64,000 bases of DNA, from assembly GCF_000091305.1 (NCBI RefSeq), contig NC_013929.1:5952001-6016000 (forward strand). The letters run 5' to 3'. Within the stretch, counting starts at the first letter, position 1; the number at the start of each line of letters is the position of its first letter. The translations under genes were made by a program, and so were the position numbers. This stretch comes from Streptomyces scabiei 87.22 (GTDB taxonomy: Bacteria; Actinomycetota; Actinomycetes; Streptomycetales; Streptomycetaceae). The notes below the pieces were generated by a model, which made no database searches, was not told the origin of the DNA, and saw only the letters and a list, made by a program, of their open reading frames with translations. Below, piece by piece: positions 42,445-51,800 of this stretch.

Positions 42445-42451
42445 ACGAGAA

Positions 42452-42499
42452 CGAAGCAGTCGGCCCCCGCCGGGCAACCGGCGGGGGCCGACTGCTTCG
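42452..42499 (+). terminator. Very strong intrinsic hairpin after the protease gene
   Basis: 22-bp perfect stem: 42452-42473 pairs with 42478-42499 around GCAA, beginning eight bases after the stop codon. It isolates the protease from the gal operon. Confidence 0.92.
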
Positions 42500-42628
42500 C
42501 GCCGGATCGGCGGCGAAGCATGATAGTCGGGATCTGGTGATCTTTGTTTGTTTGTGATGGTGACGAACGTCGGAACCTGTGCTTTGATGTGTTTGGTTCT
42601 GTTTGATGGGTGGGATGGGGAGTCCGGC

Positions 42629-43690
42629 GTGAAGAAGACCTCGACCCGGCTGGCCGACGGTCGTGAGCTGATCTACTACGACCTGCGCGACGACACGGTG
42701 CGCGACGCGGTGGACAAGCGACCCCTGGAGCGCACCGTCACCACGTCGGAGGTGCGCCGGGACCCGCTGCTCGGCGACTCGGTCGCGATCGCCTCGCACC
42801 GGCAGGGCCGCATCTACCACCCCCCGGCGAACGAATGTCCGCTCTGCCCCTCCGAGGGCGACCGGCTCAGCGAGATCCCGGACTCGTCGTACGACGCCGT
42901 GGTGTTCGAGAACCGCTTCCCGTCACTGGCCGGCGACTCCGGCCGCTGCGAGGTCGTCTGCTTCACCTCGGACCACAACGCCTCCTTCGCCGACCTCACC
43001 GACGAACAGGCCCGTCTCGTCCTGGACGCGTGGACCGACCGCACGGCGGAGCTGTCGCACCTCCCCTCCGTCGAGCAAGTGTTCTGCTTCGAGAATCGCG
43101 GCGCCGAGATAGGCGTGACCCTCGGCCACCCGCACGGGCAGATCTACGGCTACCCCTTCACCACACCCCGCACCGCGCTGATGCTGCGCTCCCTCGCGGC
43201 CCACAAGGACGCCACCGGCGGCGAGAACCTCTTCGACGCCGTCCTGCGGAGCGAGCTGGCCGGCGAGCGGATGGTCCTGGAGACCGAGCACTGGGCCGCC
43301 TTCGTGCCGTACGCGGCGCACTGGCCGTACGAGATCCACCTGTACCCCAAGCGCCGCGTGCCCGACCTGCTCGCGCTCGACGAGGACGCCCGCACAGAAT
43401 TCCCCCAGGTCTATCTGGAACTCTTGAGGCGCTTCGACCGGATCTTCGGCGAGGGTGAGCCTCCGACCCCGTACATCGCGGCCTGGCACCAGGCCCCGTT
43501 CGGCACGCTGGAGGACTTCGAGGGCGTCCAGCGCGAGGACTTCGCGCTCCACCTCGAGCTTTTCACCATCCGCCGCACCTCCGGCAAGCTGAAGTTCCTC
43601 GCGGGTTCCGAATCCGGCATGAACGTGTTCATCAACGACGTGCCGCCGGAGCGCGCGGCCGAGCGACTGCGAGAGGTAGCGAGTTCATGA
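42629..43690 (+). CDS. galT: Galactose-1-phosphate uridylyltransferase
   Basis: 353 aa from GTG 42629 (GGGGAG seven bases upstream); codons upstream lie in the A/T-rich promoter region with TTTGTTTGTTTGTGA. HIT-superfamily fold with zinc-type CPLCPSEGD (about 69-77), FENRFP, the catalytic HPHGQIYGYP, and a C-terminal WHQAPFG motif. It exchanges UMP between UDP-glucose and galactose-1-phosphate in the Leloir route. First gene of galTEK; ATGA overlap with galE. Confidence 0.95.
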   Translation: MKKTSTRLADGRELIYYDLRDDTVRDAVDKRPLERTVTTSEVRRDPLLGDSVAIASHRQGRIYHPPANECPLCPSEGDRLSEIPDSSYDAVVFENRFPSLAGDSGRCEVVCFTSDHNASFADLTDEQARLVLDAWTDRTAELSHLPSVEQVFCFENRGAEIGVTLGHPHGQIYGYPFTTPRTALMLRSLAAHKDATGGENLFDAVLRSELAGERMVLETEHWAAFVPYAAHWPYEIHLYPKRRVPDLLALDEDARTEFPQVYLELLRRFDRIFGEGEPPTPYIAAWHQAPFGTLEDFEGVQREDFALHLELFTIRRTSGKLKFLAGSESGMNVFINDVPPERAAERLREVASS

Positions 43691-44649
43691 GCGGCAAGTA
43701 CCTGGTTACCGGTGGCGCGGGCTATGTCGGCAGCGTGGTCGCCCAGCACCTGCTGGAGGCGGGCCACGAGGTCGTCGTCCTCGACAACCTCTCGACCGGC
43801 TTCCGCGAGGGCGTGCCCGCCGGCGCGTCCTTCATCGAGGGCGACATCCGCGACGCCGCCAAGTGGCTCGACGACTCCTTCGACGCCGTCCTGCACTTCG
43901 CCGCGTTCTCCCAGGTCGGCGAGTCGGTCGTGAAGCCCGAGAAGTACTGGGACAACAACGTCGGCGGCACCATGGCACTGCTCGCCGCCATGCGCGAGGC
44001 CGGCGTGCGCAAGCTGGTCTTCTCCTCCACGGCCGCCACCTACGGCGAGCCGGAGACCACCCCGATCGTCGAGTCCGCGCCCACGAGGCCGACCAACCCC
44101 TACGGCGCCTCCAAGCTGGCCGTCGACCACATGATCACCGGCGAGGCCGCCGCCCACGGCCTGGGCGCCGTCTCGCTGCGCTACTTCAACGTGGCCGGCG
44201 CCTACGGCACCTGCGGCGAGCGCCACGACCCCGAGTCGCACCTCATCCCGCTGGTGCTCCAGGTCGCGCAGGGCCGCCGGGACGCGATCTCCGTCTTCGG
44301 CGACGACTACCCGACCCCCGACGGCACCTGCGTCCGCGACTACATCCACGTCGCCGACCTCGCCGACGCCCACCTGCTGGCGCTGGACGCCGCGCGCCCC
44401 GGCGAGCACCTCATCTGCAACCTCGGCAACGGCAACGGCTTCTCGGTGCGCGAAGTGATCGAGACCGTCCGGCAGGTCACCGGCCACCCGATCCCCGAGG
44501 TCGTCGCCCCGCGCCGCGCCGGCGACCCGGCGACCCTGGTCGCCTCCGCCGACACGGCCCGCGCACGCCTCGGCTGGAACCCGTCCCGCGCGGACCTCGC
44601 CGGGATCGTCGCGGACGCCTGGCGGTTCGCGCAGGCGCACGCCGAGTAG
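43687..44649 (+). CDS. galE: UDP-glucose 4-epimerase
   Basis: 320 aa from ATG 43687. Rossmann start YLVTGGAGYVGSVV for NAD, VVLDNLSTG, the serine/tyrosine pair of short-chain dehydrogenases (SSTAATYG and NPYGASK) and the family motif RYFNVAGA. It interconverts UDP-galactose and UDP-glucose. Located between galT and galK in the conserved operon. Confidence 0.95.
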   Translation: MSGKYLVTGGAGYVGSVVAQHLLEAGHEVVVLDNLSTGFREGVPAGASFIEGDIRDAAKWLDDSFDAVLHFAAFSQVGESVVKPEKYWDNNVGGTMALLAAMREAGVRKLVFSSTAATYGEPETTPIVESAPTRPTNPYGASKLAVDHMITGEAAAHGLGAVSLRYFNVAGAYGTCGERHDPESHLIPLVLQVAQGRRDAISVFGDDYPTPDGTCVRDYIHVADLADAHLLALDAARPGEHLICNLGNGNGFSVREVIETVRQVTGHPIPEVVAPRRAGDPATLVASADTARARLGWNPSRADLAGIVADAWRFAQAHAE

Positions 44650-44685
44650 GACGGGTCCGCCCGCAGGGGCGCCAAGTAGTGTGCC

Positions 44686-44711
44686 GGCTCGGCCAGTTCC
44701 TCGGCCGAGCC
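44686..44711 (+). terminator. Hairpin between galE and galK
   Basis: GGCTCGGCC (44686-44694) pairs with 44703-44711, loop of eight. It lies 37 bases after galE; it may attenuate rather than stop transcription, since galK follows in the same operon. Confidence 0.45.
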
Positions 44712-44749
44712 AGTTCGTCTGTTGAGTACGGAAAGGTCAGGGTCACGGG

Positions 44750-45910
<1,161 letters not shown>

Positions 45911-45912
45911 CC

Positions 45913-46356
45913 TCAGCCGATCCTTTTCGTCAGCGTGTACTCGGTGATCCCCGGCGGATAGTCGGGGATCACGCACACCACCTCGTAGCCGAGCCGCTTG
46001 TAGAACTCCGGGGCCTGGAAGTCCCAGGTCTCCAGGCGGACGGAGCGGCAGGCCCGGTCGCGGACGGCGATCCGTTCGGCCGTCACCAGCAGCCGCGAGC
46101 CGAGGCCCTCGCCGCGGTGGCGTTCGTCGACCCACAGATAGGTGATGTGCAGCCAGGTGGCCCAGGTGTGGCCGACCAGCCCGCCGGCGACCTCGCCCGC
46201 CTCGTCCAGGGCCCACACCTGGAGCGGGGACTCCCGTTCACCGGGGGTCCCGCGCAGGTCGCGGAGGACCGGCGAGGCGGCGACGTTACTGGCGCGCAGC
46301 CGGGAAAGCAGTAATTGCCTTCGTTCTCTGTCGACTTCTGTCTCGATGCGAAACAT
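45913..46356 (-). CDS. GNAT family N-acetyltransferase
   Basis: 147 aa if the ATG at 46356 is used (MFRIETEVDRERRQ); an ATG at 46368 is also possible and neither has a clear ribosome site. GNAT fold: central strand GLVGHTWATWLHITYLWV, acetyl-CoA loop ERHRGEGLGSRLL, and the end FYKRLGYEVV. Substrate unknown. Convergent with galK (two bases between stops), divergent from the LuxR regulator across 264 bp of partly A/T-rich DNA. Confidence 0.85.
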   Translation of the reverse strand: MFRIETEVDRERRQLLLSRLRASNVAASPVLRDLRGTPGERESPLQVWALDEAGEVAGGLVGHTWATWLHITYLWVDERHRGEGLGSRLLVTAERIAVRDRACRSVRLETWDFQAPEFYKRLGYEVVCVIPDYPPGITEYTLTKRIG

Positions 46357-46620
46357 GTGGCACACCATAAACGCGTCGGACAAACAGTTCTGCAAATTAC
46401 CTTCCGCTCCTGCTCCCCGGCCTTACCCTGATGGACAGCGCCGGTGGGGGCCGGTGCTGATCAGGGGGCGAGACAGTCGGGTACGACGCCCGGAGCGGGG
46501 GTAGCGGTTCAGCACGGCGGCGGCCGTGCGGCTGCGACGCCCCGTCCCAGGTGTTCACCGGGGCACGCTTCGGGCGCCGTACTCGCGCCGGTCGTCCCCC
46601 GACCAGTGGGGGTTTCTGTG

Positions 46621-47394
46621 GTGCGCATCCGAGTACTGGTCGTCGACGACCACCGTATCTTCGCCGAGTCGCTCGCCGCGGCCCTGGCCGCCGAGCCGGA
46701 CGTCGACGTGTCCGCGGCGGGCAGCGGCCCCGCCGCGCTGCGCTGCCTGGACCGCGCGGCGGCCGAGGGACGCAGGTTCGACGTGCTCCTGGTCGACGCC
46801 GACCTGGGAGCCCACGCCCCCGGCGCCCGCCCGGCCGCCGTGCCCGTGGCCGTCTCGGACGGCGGCGAGGACGGCCTGGTGGACGGGATATCGCTGGTCG
46901 CGGGCGTACGTTCGGGCCAGCCGAGCGTACGGACGGTCGTCCTCGCCGAGAAGGACGATCCGCGCCGGGCCGCGCTGGCCCTCCAGGCGGGCGCGTCCGG
47001 GTGGGTCGCCAAGGACTGCTCGCTGTCCCGGCTGCTCACGGTCATCCGGGGCGTGCTGCGGGACGAGACGCATCTGCCGCCCGCCCTGCTCACGGGTGTC
47101 CTGCGGGAGTTGACCGCCGCGCGCAAGCACCGCACGGAGAGTGAGCGGCTCGTCGAGTCCCTCACCCCGCGTGAGCGCGAAGTGCTGCGGTGCATGGTGG
47201 CGGGGCTGGGGCGCAAGGCCGTCGCCGAGCGCCTGTTCCTCTCCCCGCACACCGTCCGCACGCATATGCAGAACGTCCTCGGCAAGCTCGGCGTCCACTC
47301 CACGCTCGCCGCCGTCGCGCTCGCACGCCGGGCGGGGGTCGGGCCGGTGGACCTAGCCGGGGATGTTGTCGAACGGGGCGGTCAACTGGCGTAG
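46621..47394 (+). CDS. LuxR-family response regulator
   Basis: 257 aa from GTG 46621 (GGGGG upstream; GTG 46618 is possible). Receiver domain VRIRVLVVDDHRIFAESLAA, phosphoacceptor in DVLLVDADLG (about Asp59), then an insertion of ~30 residues rich in Pro/Ala/Gly (APGARPAAVPVAVSDGGEDGL), QAGASGWVAKDCS, and a LuxR helix-turn-helix LTPREREVLRCMVAGLGRKAVAERLFLSPHTVRTHMQNVLGKLG. Its 3' end overlaps the convergent tamR gene by 42 bp. Confidence 0.88.
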   Translation: MRIRVLVVDDHRIFAESLAAALAAEPDVDVSAAGSGPAALRCLDRAAAEGRRFDVLLVDADLGAHAPGARPAAVPVAVSDGGEDGLVDGISLVAGVRSGQPSVRTVVLAEKDDPRRAALALQAGASGWVAKDCSLSRLLTVIRGVLRDETHLPPALLTGVLRELTAARKHRTESERLVESLTPREREVLRCMVAGLGRKAVAERLFLSPHTVRTHMQNVLGKLGVHSTLAAVALARRAGVGPVDLAGDVVERGGQLA

Positions 47395-47850
47395 CAGGCC
47401 CGCCAGGTCGCCCCGCTGGGCGCGGGACAGCTCGGCCAGGATCGCCCGTTCCTGGTCGAGGAGCCCGGCGAGCGCCTGGTCGGCGCGGTCCCGGCCCTCG
47501 TCCGTGAGCCGGACGAGCACGCCCCGGCGGTCACTGGGATCGGGCAGCCGCTCGACCAGGCCCTTCTTCGTCAGCCGGTCGATCCGGTTCGTCATCGTGC
47601 CCGAGGTCACCAGCGTCTGCGTCAGCAGCTGGCCCGGCGAGAGCTGATACGGGTCCCCCGCACGCCTCAGCGCGGTCAGCACGTCGAACTCCCACGGCTC
47701 CAGCTGATGCTCGGCGAACGCCAGCCTGCGCGCGCGGTCCAGATGCCGGGCGAGTCTGCTCACCCGGCTGAGTACTTCCAGCGGCTCCACGTCGAGGTCG
47801 GGGCGCTCCCGGCGCCACGCTGCGACCAGCCGATCGACCTCGTCCTCCAT
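47353..47850 (-). CDS. tamR: MarR family regulator TamR
   Basis: 165 aa from ATG 47850. MarR winged helix: LEPWEFDVLTALRRAG, LSPGQLLTQTLVTSGTMTNRIDRLTKKGLVER, DRRGVLVRLTDEG. Divergent from tam, the arrangement described for TamR in S. coelicolor, which represses tam and other citrate-cycle genes and is released by trans-aconitate, citrate and related ligands. Two candidate operators lie in the 134-bp gap. The 3' end overlaps the preceding regulator gene. Confidence 0.92.
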   Translation of the reverse strand: MEDEVDRLVAAWRRERPDLDVEPLEVLSRVSRLARHLDRARRLAFAEHQLEPWEFDVLTALRRAGDPYQLSPGQLLTQTLVTSGTMTNRIDRLTKKGLVERLPDPSDRRGVLVRLTDEGRDRADQALAGLLDQERAILAELSRAQRGDLAGLLRQLTAPFDNIPG

Positions 47851-47884
47851 GACGATCAGTGTAGTGGTTGTGTCGACGTGAAGT

Positions 47885-47929
47885 CTCTTGATATCGAGAG
47901 GATTAGACGCAAGTCTCTTGACTTCAAGA
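47885..47929. promoter_or_regulatory. Two MarR-type operators between tamR and tam
   Basis: CTCTTGATATCGAGAG at 47885-47900 (one mismatched pair) and TCTTGACTTCAAGA at 47916-47929 (6-bp perfect arms). Both begin with AAGTCTCTTGA and are 31 bp (three helical turns) apart. They lie in the A/T-rich centre of the divergent promoter region and are the expected binding sites of TamR. Confidence 0.78.
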
Positions 47930-47984
47930 TAATTGCCCGTGAGAGTGAGGACGCTTCGACACGGATCCACGAGGAGGTACCCCC

Positions 47985-48800
47985 ATGCCCGCGAACAGCC
48001 CCACCTGGGACCCCCAGCAGTACCTGCGGCACGCCGGCCACCGCGCCCGCGCCTTCGTCGACCTGCTCGCCCACGTCCCCGACCCGCCCGCCGCGCACCC
48101 GCGCATCGCCGACCTCGGCTGCGGCCCCGGCAACGTCACCCGCCTCCTCGCCGACCGCTGGCCCACCGCGCACATCACCGGGTACGACAACTCGCCCGAG
48201 ATGCTCGACCGGGCCCACGTCGACCACGAGGGGCCCACCCCGGGCGGCGGCCGCATCGACTTCACCCCGGCCGACGTCCGTACCTGGGTGCCCGGGGAGC
48301 CGTACGACCTGATCGTCGGCAACGCCACGTTCCAGTGGGTGCCCGGGCATCTCGACCGTTTCCCCGCCTGGGTAGACGCCCTCGCCCCCGGCGGCACCCT
48401 CGCCTTCCAGGTCCCCGGCAACTTCGACTCGCCCAGTCATCGCCTCATGCGCGAACTCGCCCACTCCGCCCGCTGGAAGGACCGGCTCGGCGACACGCTG
48501 CGGCACGAGGACGCGGTCCACACCCCGGCGGGCTACCTCGCCGCCCTCGCCGACCTGGGCTGCGAGGCCGACGCCTGGGAGACGACGTACGTCCACCTCC
48601 TCCAGGGCGAGGACCCGGTGCTCGACTGGGTGAGGGGTACGGGTCTGCGACCGGTCCTCACCGAACTGGGCGCGGACGCCGAGCCGTTCGTCGCCGAGTA
48701 CCGGACGGCCCTCCGTGCGGCCTATCCGGCCACCGCCCACGGCACCCCGTTCCCGTTCCGCCGCATCTTCGCCGTCGCCCGCAAGCCGGAGGCGGTCTGA
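47985..48800 (+). CDS. tam: Trans-aconitate 2-methyltransferase
   Basis: 271 aa from ATG 47985 behind GAGGAGGT. Class I SAM-dependent methyltransferase: PRIADLGCGPGNVTRLLA, acidic GYDNSPEM, DLIVGNATFQWVPGHLDRF and APGGTLAFQVPGN are the motifs of Tam. It methylates trans-aconitate, which forms spontaneously from cis-aconitate and inhibits aconitase, especially under oxidative stress. Divergent tamR supports the assignment. Confidence 0.93.
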   Translation: MPANSPTWDPQQYLRHAGHRARAFVDLLAHVPDPPAAHPRIADLGCGPGNVTRLLADRWPTAHITGYDNSPEMLDRAHVDHEGPTPGGGRIDFTPADVRTWVPGEPYDLIVGNATFQWVPGHLDRFPAWVDALAPGGTLAFQVPGNFDSPSHRLMRELAHSARWKDRLGDTLRHEDAVHTPAGYLAALADLGCEADAWETTYVHLLQGEDPVLDWVRGTGLRPVLTELGADAEPFVAEYRTALRAAYPATAHGTPFPFRRIFAVARKPEAV

Positions 48801-48854
48801 GGTTCCGGGCGGTGGGGCGGGGGCGCGTCGTCGAAGTCGATGTTGTGCAAAATA

Positions 48855-48883
48855 TTGACGGCGGATAGATGCGCGCCTACCTT
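48855..48883 (+). promoter_or_regulatory. Promoter of the MHS transporter
   Basis: TTGACG (48855-48860), 17 bp, TACCTT (48878-48883), 47 bp before the start at 48930; a good vegetative-type promoter. Confidence 0.6.
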
Positions 48884-48929
48884 CGCGAATGTTCCCTCCC
48901 TCGTCCCCCCTCGCTCCAGGGAGAACCGC

Positions 48930-50300
48930 ATGCCCCCGTCCCCCCTCCCCACCTCCGCCGAACAGCCCGGACAGCCCGAACAGGCTCTGCGCACCGCGCA
49001 GTTGCGCCGCGTCGCGCTGTCCGGGCTGCTCGGTACGGCCGTCGAGTTCTACGACTTCCTCGTCTACGGCACCGTCGCCGCGCTCGTCTTCGGCGAACTG
49101 TTCTTCCCGGGCGCCGACCCGGCCGTCGGCACGATCGCCGCGTTCGGCACGTTCGCCGCCGGATACGTGGCCCGCCCCCTCGGCGGCATCGTCTTCGGGC
49201 ACTTCGGCGACCGGCTCGGCCGCAAGTCCATGCTGCTGCTGACCATGGGCCTGATGGGCGGCGCCAGCTTCCTCATCGGCCTGCTGCCCACCTACGACAC
49301 CATCGGCGTCTGGGCCCCCGTCCTCCTGATCACCCTGCGCGTCCTCCAGGGCATCGCCATCGGCGGCGAATGGGGCGGGGCCACCCTGATGGTCGTCGAA
49401 CACGCCGGCGAGAAGCGGCGCGGACTGTGGTCCAGCTTCACGCAGATGGGAGCCCCGCTCGGCTCCCTGCTCTCCTCGCTCGTCGTGACCTTCGTCGTCG
49501 CCATGCCCCGCGACGAGTTCACCGCGTGGGGCTGGCGTGTGCCGTTCCTGCTCAGCGTCGTCCTGCTCGGCGTCGGCCTCTTCGTCCGGCTGAAGGTCGT
49601 CGAGAGTCCGCTCTTCGCCCAGGTGAAGAAGGACCGGACCGAGGCGCGGCTGCCGATCGTGGACGTGCTGCGCCGGCCGCGGGCGCTGGTGCTGGCCGCG
49701 TGTGTCGGCATCGGCGCGTTCACGGCACAGTCGCTGCTGACCAGCTACCTGATCGCGTACGCCACCGGGATCGGTTACCCCCGGCCGCAGGTCCTCACCG
49801 CGCTCACCGTCTCCGCGTCCGTCGCCCTGGTCGTGCTGCCGTGCGCGTCGGCGCTCTCCGACCGGGTCGGCCGCCGGCCCGTCGTCCTCGCCGGAGCCGT
49901 CGCCTCCGTCGCGCTCGCCTTCCCCGTGCTTGCGCTGGTGGACTCCGGGTCGCCCGGCCTGCTGATCCTCGCGGTCGTCCTCGGCCACGGGTTCGCCCAG
50001 TCCGTGATGTACGGGCCGCTGGGGGCGCTGCTCACCGAGATGTTCGGGACGAAGGTGCGCTACACGGGGGCGTCCCTCGGGTACCAGCTCGCCACGCTGA
50101 TCGGTGCCGGGTTCTCGCCGATGATCGCGGGGAGTCTGGTGGCGGCCAATGGGGGATCCAGTACGCCGATCTCGTTGCTGATCTGCGGGGGTTCGGCGAT
50201 CACCGCCGCGACCGTGTGGTTCGTCCGCGAGACCCACCGGGACTCACTGGGCGAGGTGTCCCTCCGGGAGGGGGCGGCGAAGGAGGGGGTGGCTTCGTAG
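48930..50300 (+). CDS. MFS transporter, metabolite:H+ symporter (MHS) family
   Basis: 456 aa from ATG 48930 with GGGAGAA. Twelve membrane spans expected. Family signatures: GTAVEFYDFLVYGTVAAL in the first span, FGHFGDRLGRKSMLLLT between spans 2 and 3, LRVLQGIAIGGEWGGATLMVVEHA in span 5, and the second GxxxDRxGRRP (LSDRVGRRPVVL). Relatives import shikimate, proline/betaine, dicarboxylates or alpha-ketoglutarate. The neighbouring tam suggests an organic acid, but this is a guess. Confidence 0.88.
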   Translation: MPPSPLPTSAEQPGQPEQALRTAQLRRVALSGLLGTAVEFYDFLVYGTVAALVFGELFFPGADPAVGTIAAFGTFAAGYVARPLGGIVFGHFGDRLGRKSMLLLTMGLMGGASFLIGLLPTYDTIGVWAPVLLITLRVLQGIAIGGEWGGATLMVVEHAGEKRRGLWSSFTQMGAPLGSLLSSLVVTFVVAMPRDEFTAWGWRVPFLLSVVLLGVGLFVRLKVVESPLFAQVKKDRTEARLPIVDVLRRPRALVLAACVGIGAFTAQSLLTSYLIAYATGIGYPRPQVLTALTVSASVALVVLPCASALSDRVGRRPVVLAGAVASVALAFPVLALVDSGSPGLLILAVVLGHGFAQSVMYGPLGALLTEMFGTKVRYTGASLGYQLATLIGAGFSPMIAGSLVAANGGSSTPISLLICGGSAITAATVWFVRETHRDSLGEVSLREGAAKEGVAS

Positions 50301-50370
50301 GGGTGGATGCGGTGGGGCGCGGCCGGGCTTCGGGGCGGGGGGTGAAGCGCGGGTGTTCGGCTGCGGGTCC

Positions 50371-50415
50371 GGTGGGGCCTCTCGCGCAGTTCCCCGCGCC
50401 CCTTTCGGGGCGCCT
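50371..50415 (+). repeat. Interspersed hairpin repeat, copy 5
   Basis: GGTGGGGCCTCTCGCGCAGT then TCCCCGCGCCCCTTTCGGGGCGCC, with a short terminal stem CGCCCC/GGGGCG; after the transporter gene. Confidence 0.75.
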
Positions 50416-50469
50416 GTGCCGGACGCAGCACGCTGACCAGGCCCGCGCAGCCCCCGTACCCTTACCGCT

Positions 50470-51333
50470 GTGGAGGACGTGATCCTGGAAGTCGATGTCG
50501 CCGGTGCGCAGTTGCGGCCGCAGTCGTTGGTGCTCTCCTTCTTCGGTAATCACGTGCTCGACCTGGAGGAAGGCGACCTCGGGGTGTACTCGGGGAGCAT
50601 CATCGACGTGCTGGGGCGGGTCGGCACGGGAGAGCAGGCCGTTCGGTCCACGCTGACGCGGATGGTGAACCGGGGGCTGCTGCGGCGGCAGCGGGAGGGC
50701 CGGAAGATGTTCTTCGGGCTCACCCCGCACGCGGGGGACATCCTGCGCGACGGCGGACAGCGCATCTGGCGCGACGGCGCCGTGAACGAGGACTGGGACG
50801 GCACCTGGACCCTCCTCGGCTTCTCCCTCCCCGAGTCCTGGCAGCGCCAGCGGCACGATCTGCGCTCCCGGCTCACCTGGTCCGGATTCGGCGCCCTCTA
50901 CAGCGGCCTGTGGATCGCGCCCGGCCGGGTGGACGTGCGGAGGATCGTCTCCGAGCTGGGTCTGGACGCGCATGTGAAGGTGTTCCACGCGCAGGCAGAC
51001 GCGTTCACCGATGTCGGCCAGATGATCCGCGAGAGCTGGGACCTGGAGGGACTGGCCGCGCGCTACGTCGCCTTCGACAAGCGCTGGACCACCGCCGATC
51101 TCACCGCCGCCGACCCGATCGCCACCCGGCTGCGGCTCGTCGCCGAATGGCTGCGTGTCATTCGCACCGACCCGCGCCTGCCCGTGCGGCATCTGCCCGC
51201 CGAATGGCCCGCGCGACAGGCCCAGGACACGTTCCGGCGTATCGCCGCACACACCGCGGAGCCGGCCGCACGGATGGCGGCCGACGTCCTGGAGACGACT
51301 CCGCTGCGACCCGCCCCGCTCGAAAATCATTAG
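50470..51333 (+). CDS. PaaX family transcriptional regulator
   Basis: 287 aa from GTG 50470, probably leaderless: TACCCT lies nine bases upstream and there is no ribosome site. N-terminal PaaX winged helix (SLVLSFFGNHVLDLEEGDLGVYSGSI; TLTRMVNRGLLRRQREGRKMFF) and the central domain (DWDGTWTLLGFSLPESWQRQRHDLRSRLTWSGFGALYSGLWI). PaaX represses phenylacetate degradation and binds phenylacetyl-CoA in enterobacteria, but actinobacteria have many paralogs; no paa gene is in the window. Confidence 0.88.
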   Translation: MEDVILEVDVAGAQLRPQSLVLSFFGNHVLDLEEGDLGVYSGSIIDVLGRVGTGEQAVRSTLTRMVNRGLLRRQREGRKMFFGLTPHAGDILRDGGQRIWRDGAVNEDWDGTWTLLGFSLPESWQRQRHDLRSRLTWSGFGALYSGLWIAPGRVDVRRIVSELGLDAHVKVFHAQADAFTDVGQMIRESWDLEGLAARYVAFDKRWTTADLTAADPIATRLRLVAEWLRVIRTDPRLPVRHLPAEWPARQAQDTFRRIAAHTAEPAARMAADVLETTPLRPAPLENH

Positions 51334-51800
51334 CACGCACATCATCCGATGAGTTGGCGGCCGGTAATCTCCGGTGCGCGCGTGTCCGGGATTATTCTGC
51401 GGTTCTCCTTTCTGGTGAACATATTCTCGGCCCGCTTTTCCTCTTCTCCCCTCTCGCATCTGCCTGACCGGCCCGGCAGGGGAGTCGTCCGTGACCAGGC
51501 GAATCCGGGGTCACGATGATCTGCCGAGCCACCCGGCGCGTTTGACGAGAATCGGGACGCGCGCCGCATAGGCTTTTCGCCGTCCGGCGGGGATTTCACC
51601 GTGTGACGCGCTTTCGGGGCGTCCGGTCGATTTCCGCTGCGCCTGTTCGTTCGTACATTCACCCGTTCATTCATTCACTCATTCTTCGTCCCATCGCTCA
51701 TTCGTCGATCTCCGACCATATGACAGCCGTGCCCGCGCGCATTCCCTGACCGACCGGCGCGATGCCGCCCGCGCCCGGGCGGTTTCCAGGGGAACCACAT
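51334..51800. other. Intergenic region of lower GC before the glycosyltransferase
   Basis: 467 bp, clearly less GC-rich than the surroundings. At about 51645-51704 short TTCATTC/TTCGTTC-type units form a microsatellite-like stretch. No gene is supported. It probably holds the glycosyltransferase promoter with a long leader. Confidence 0.5.
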
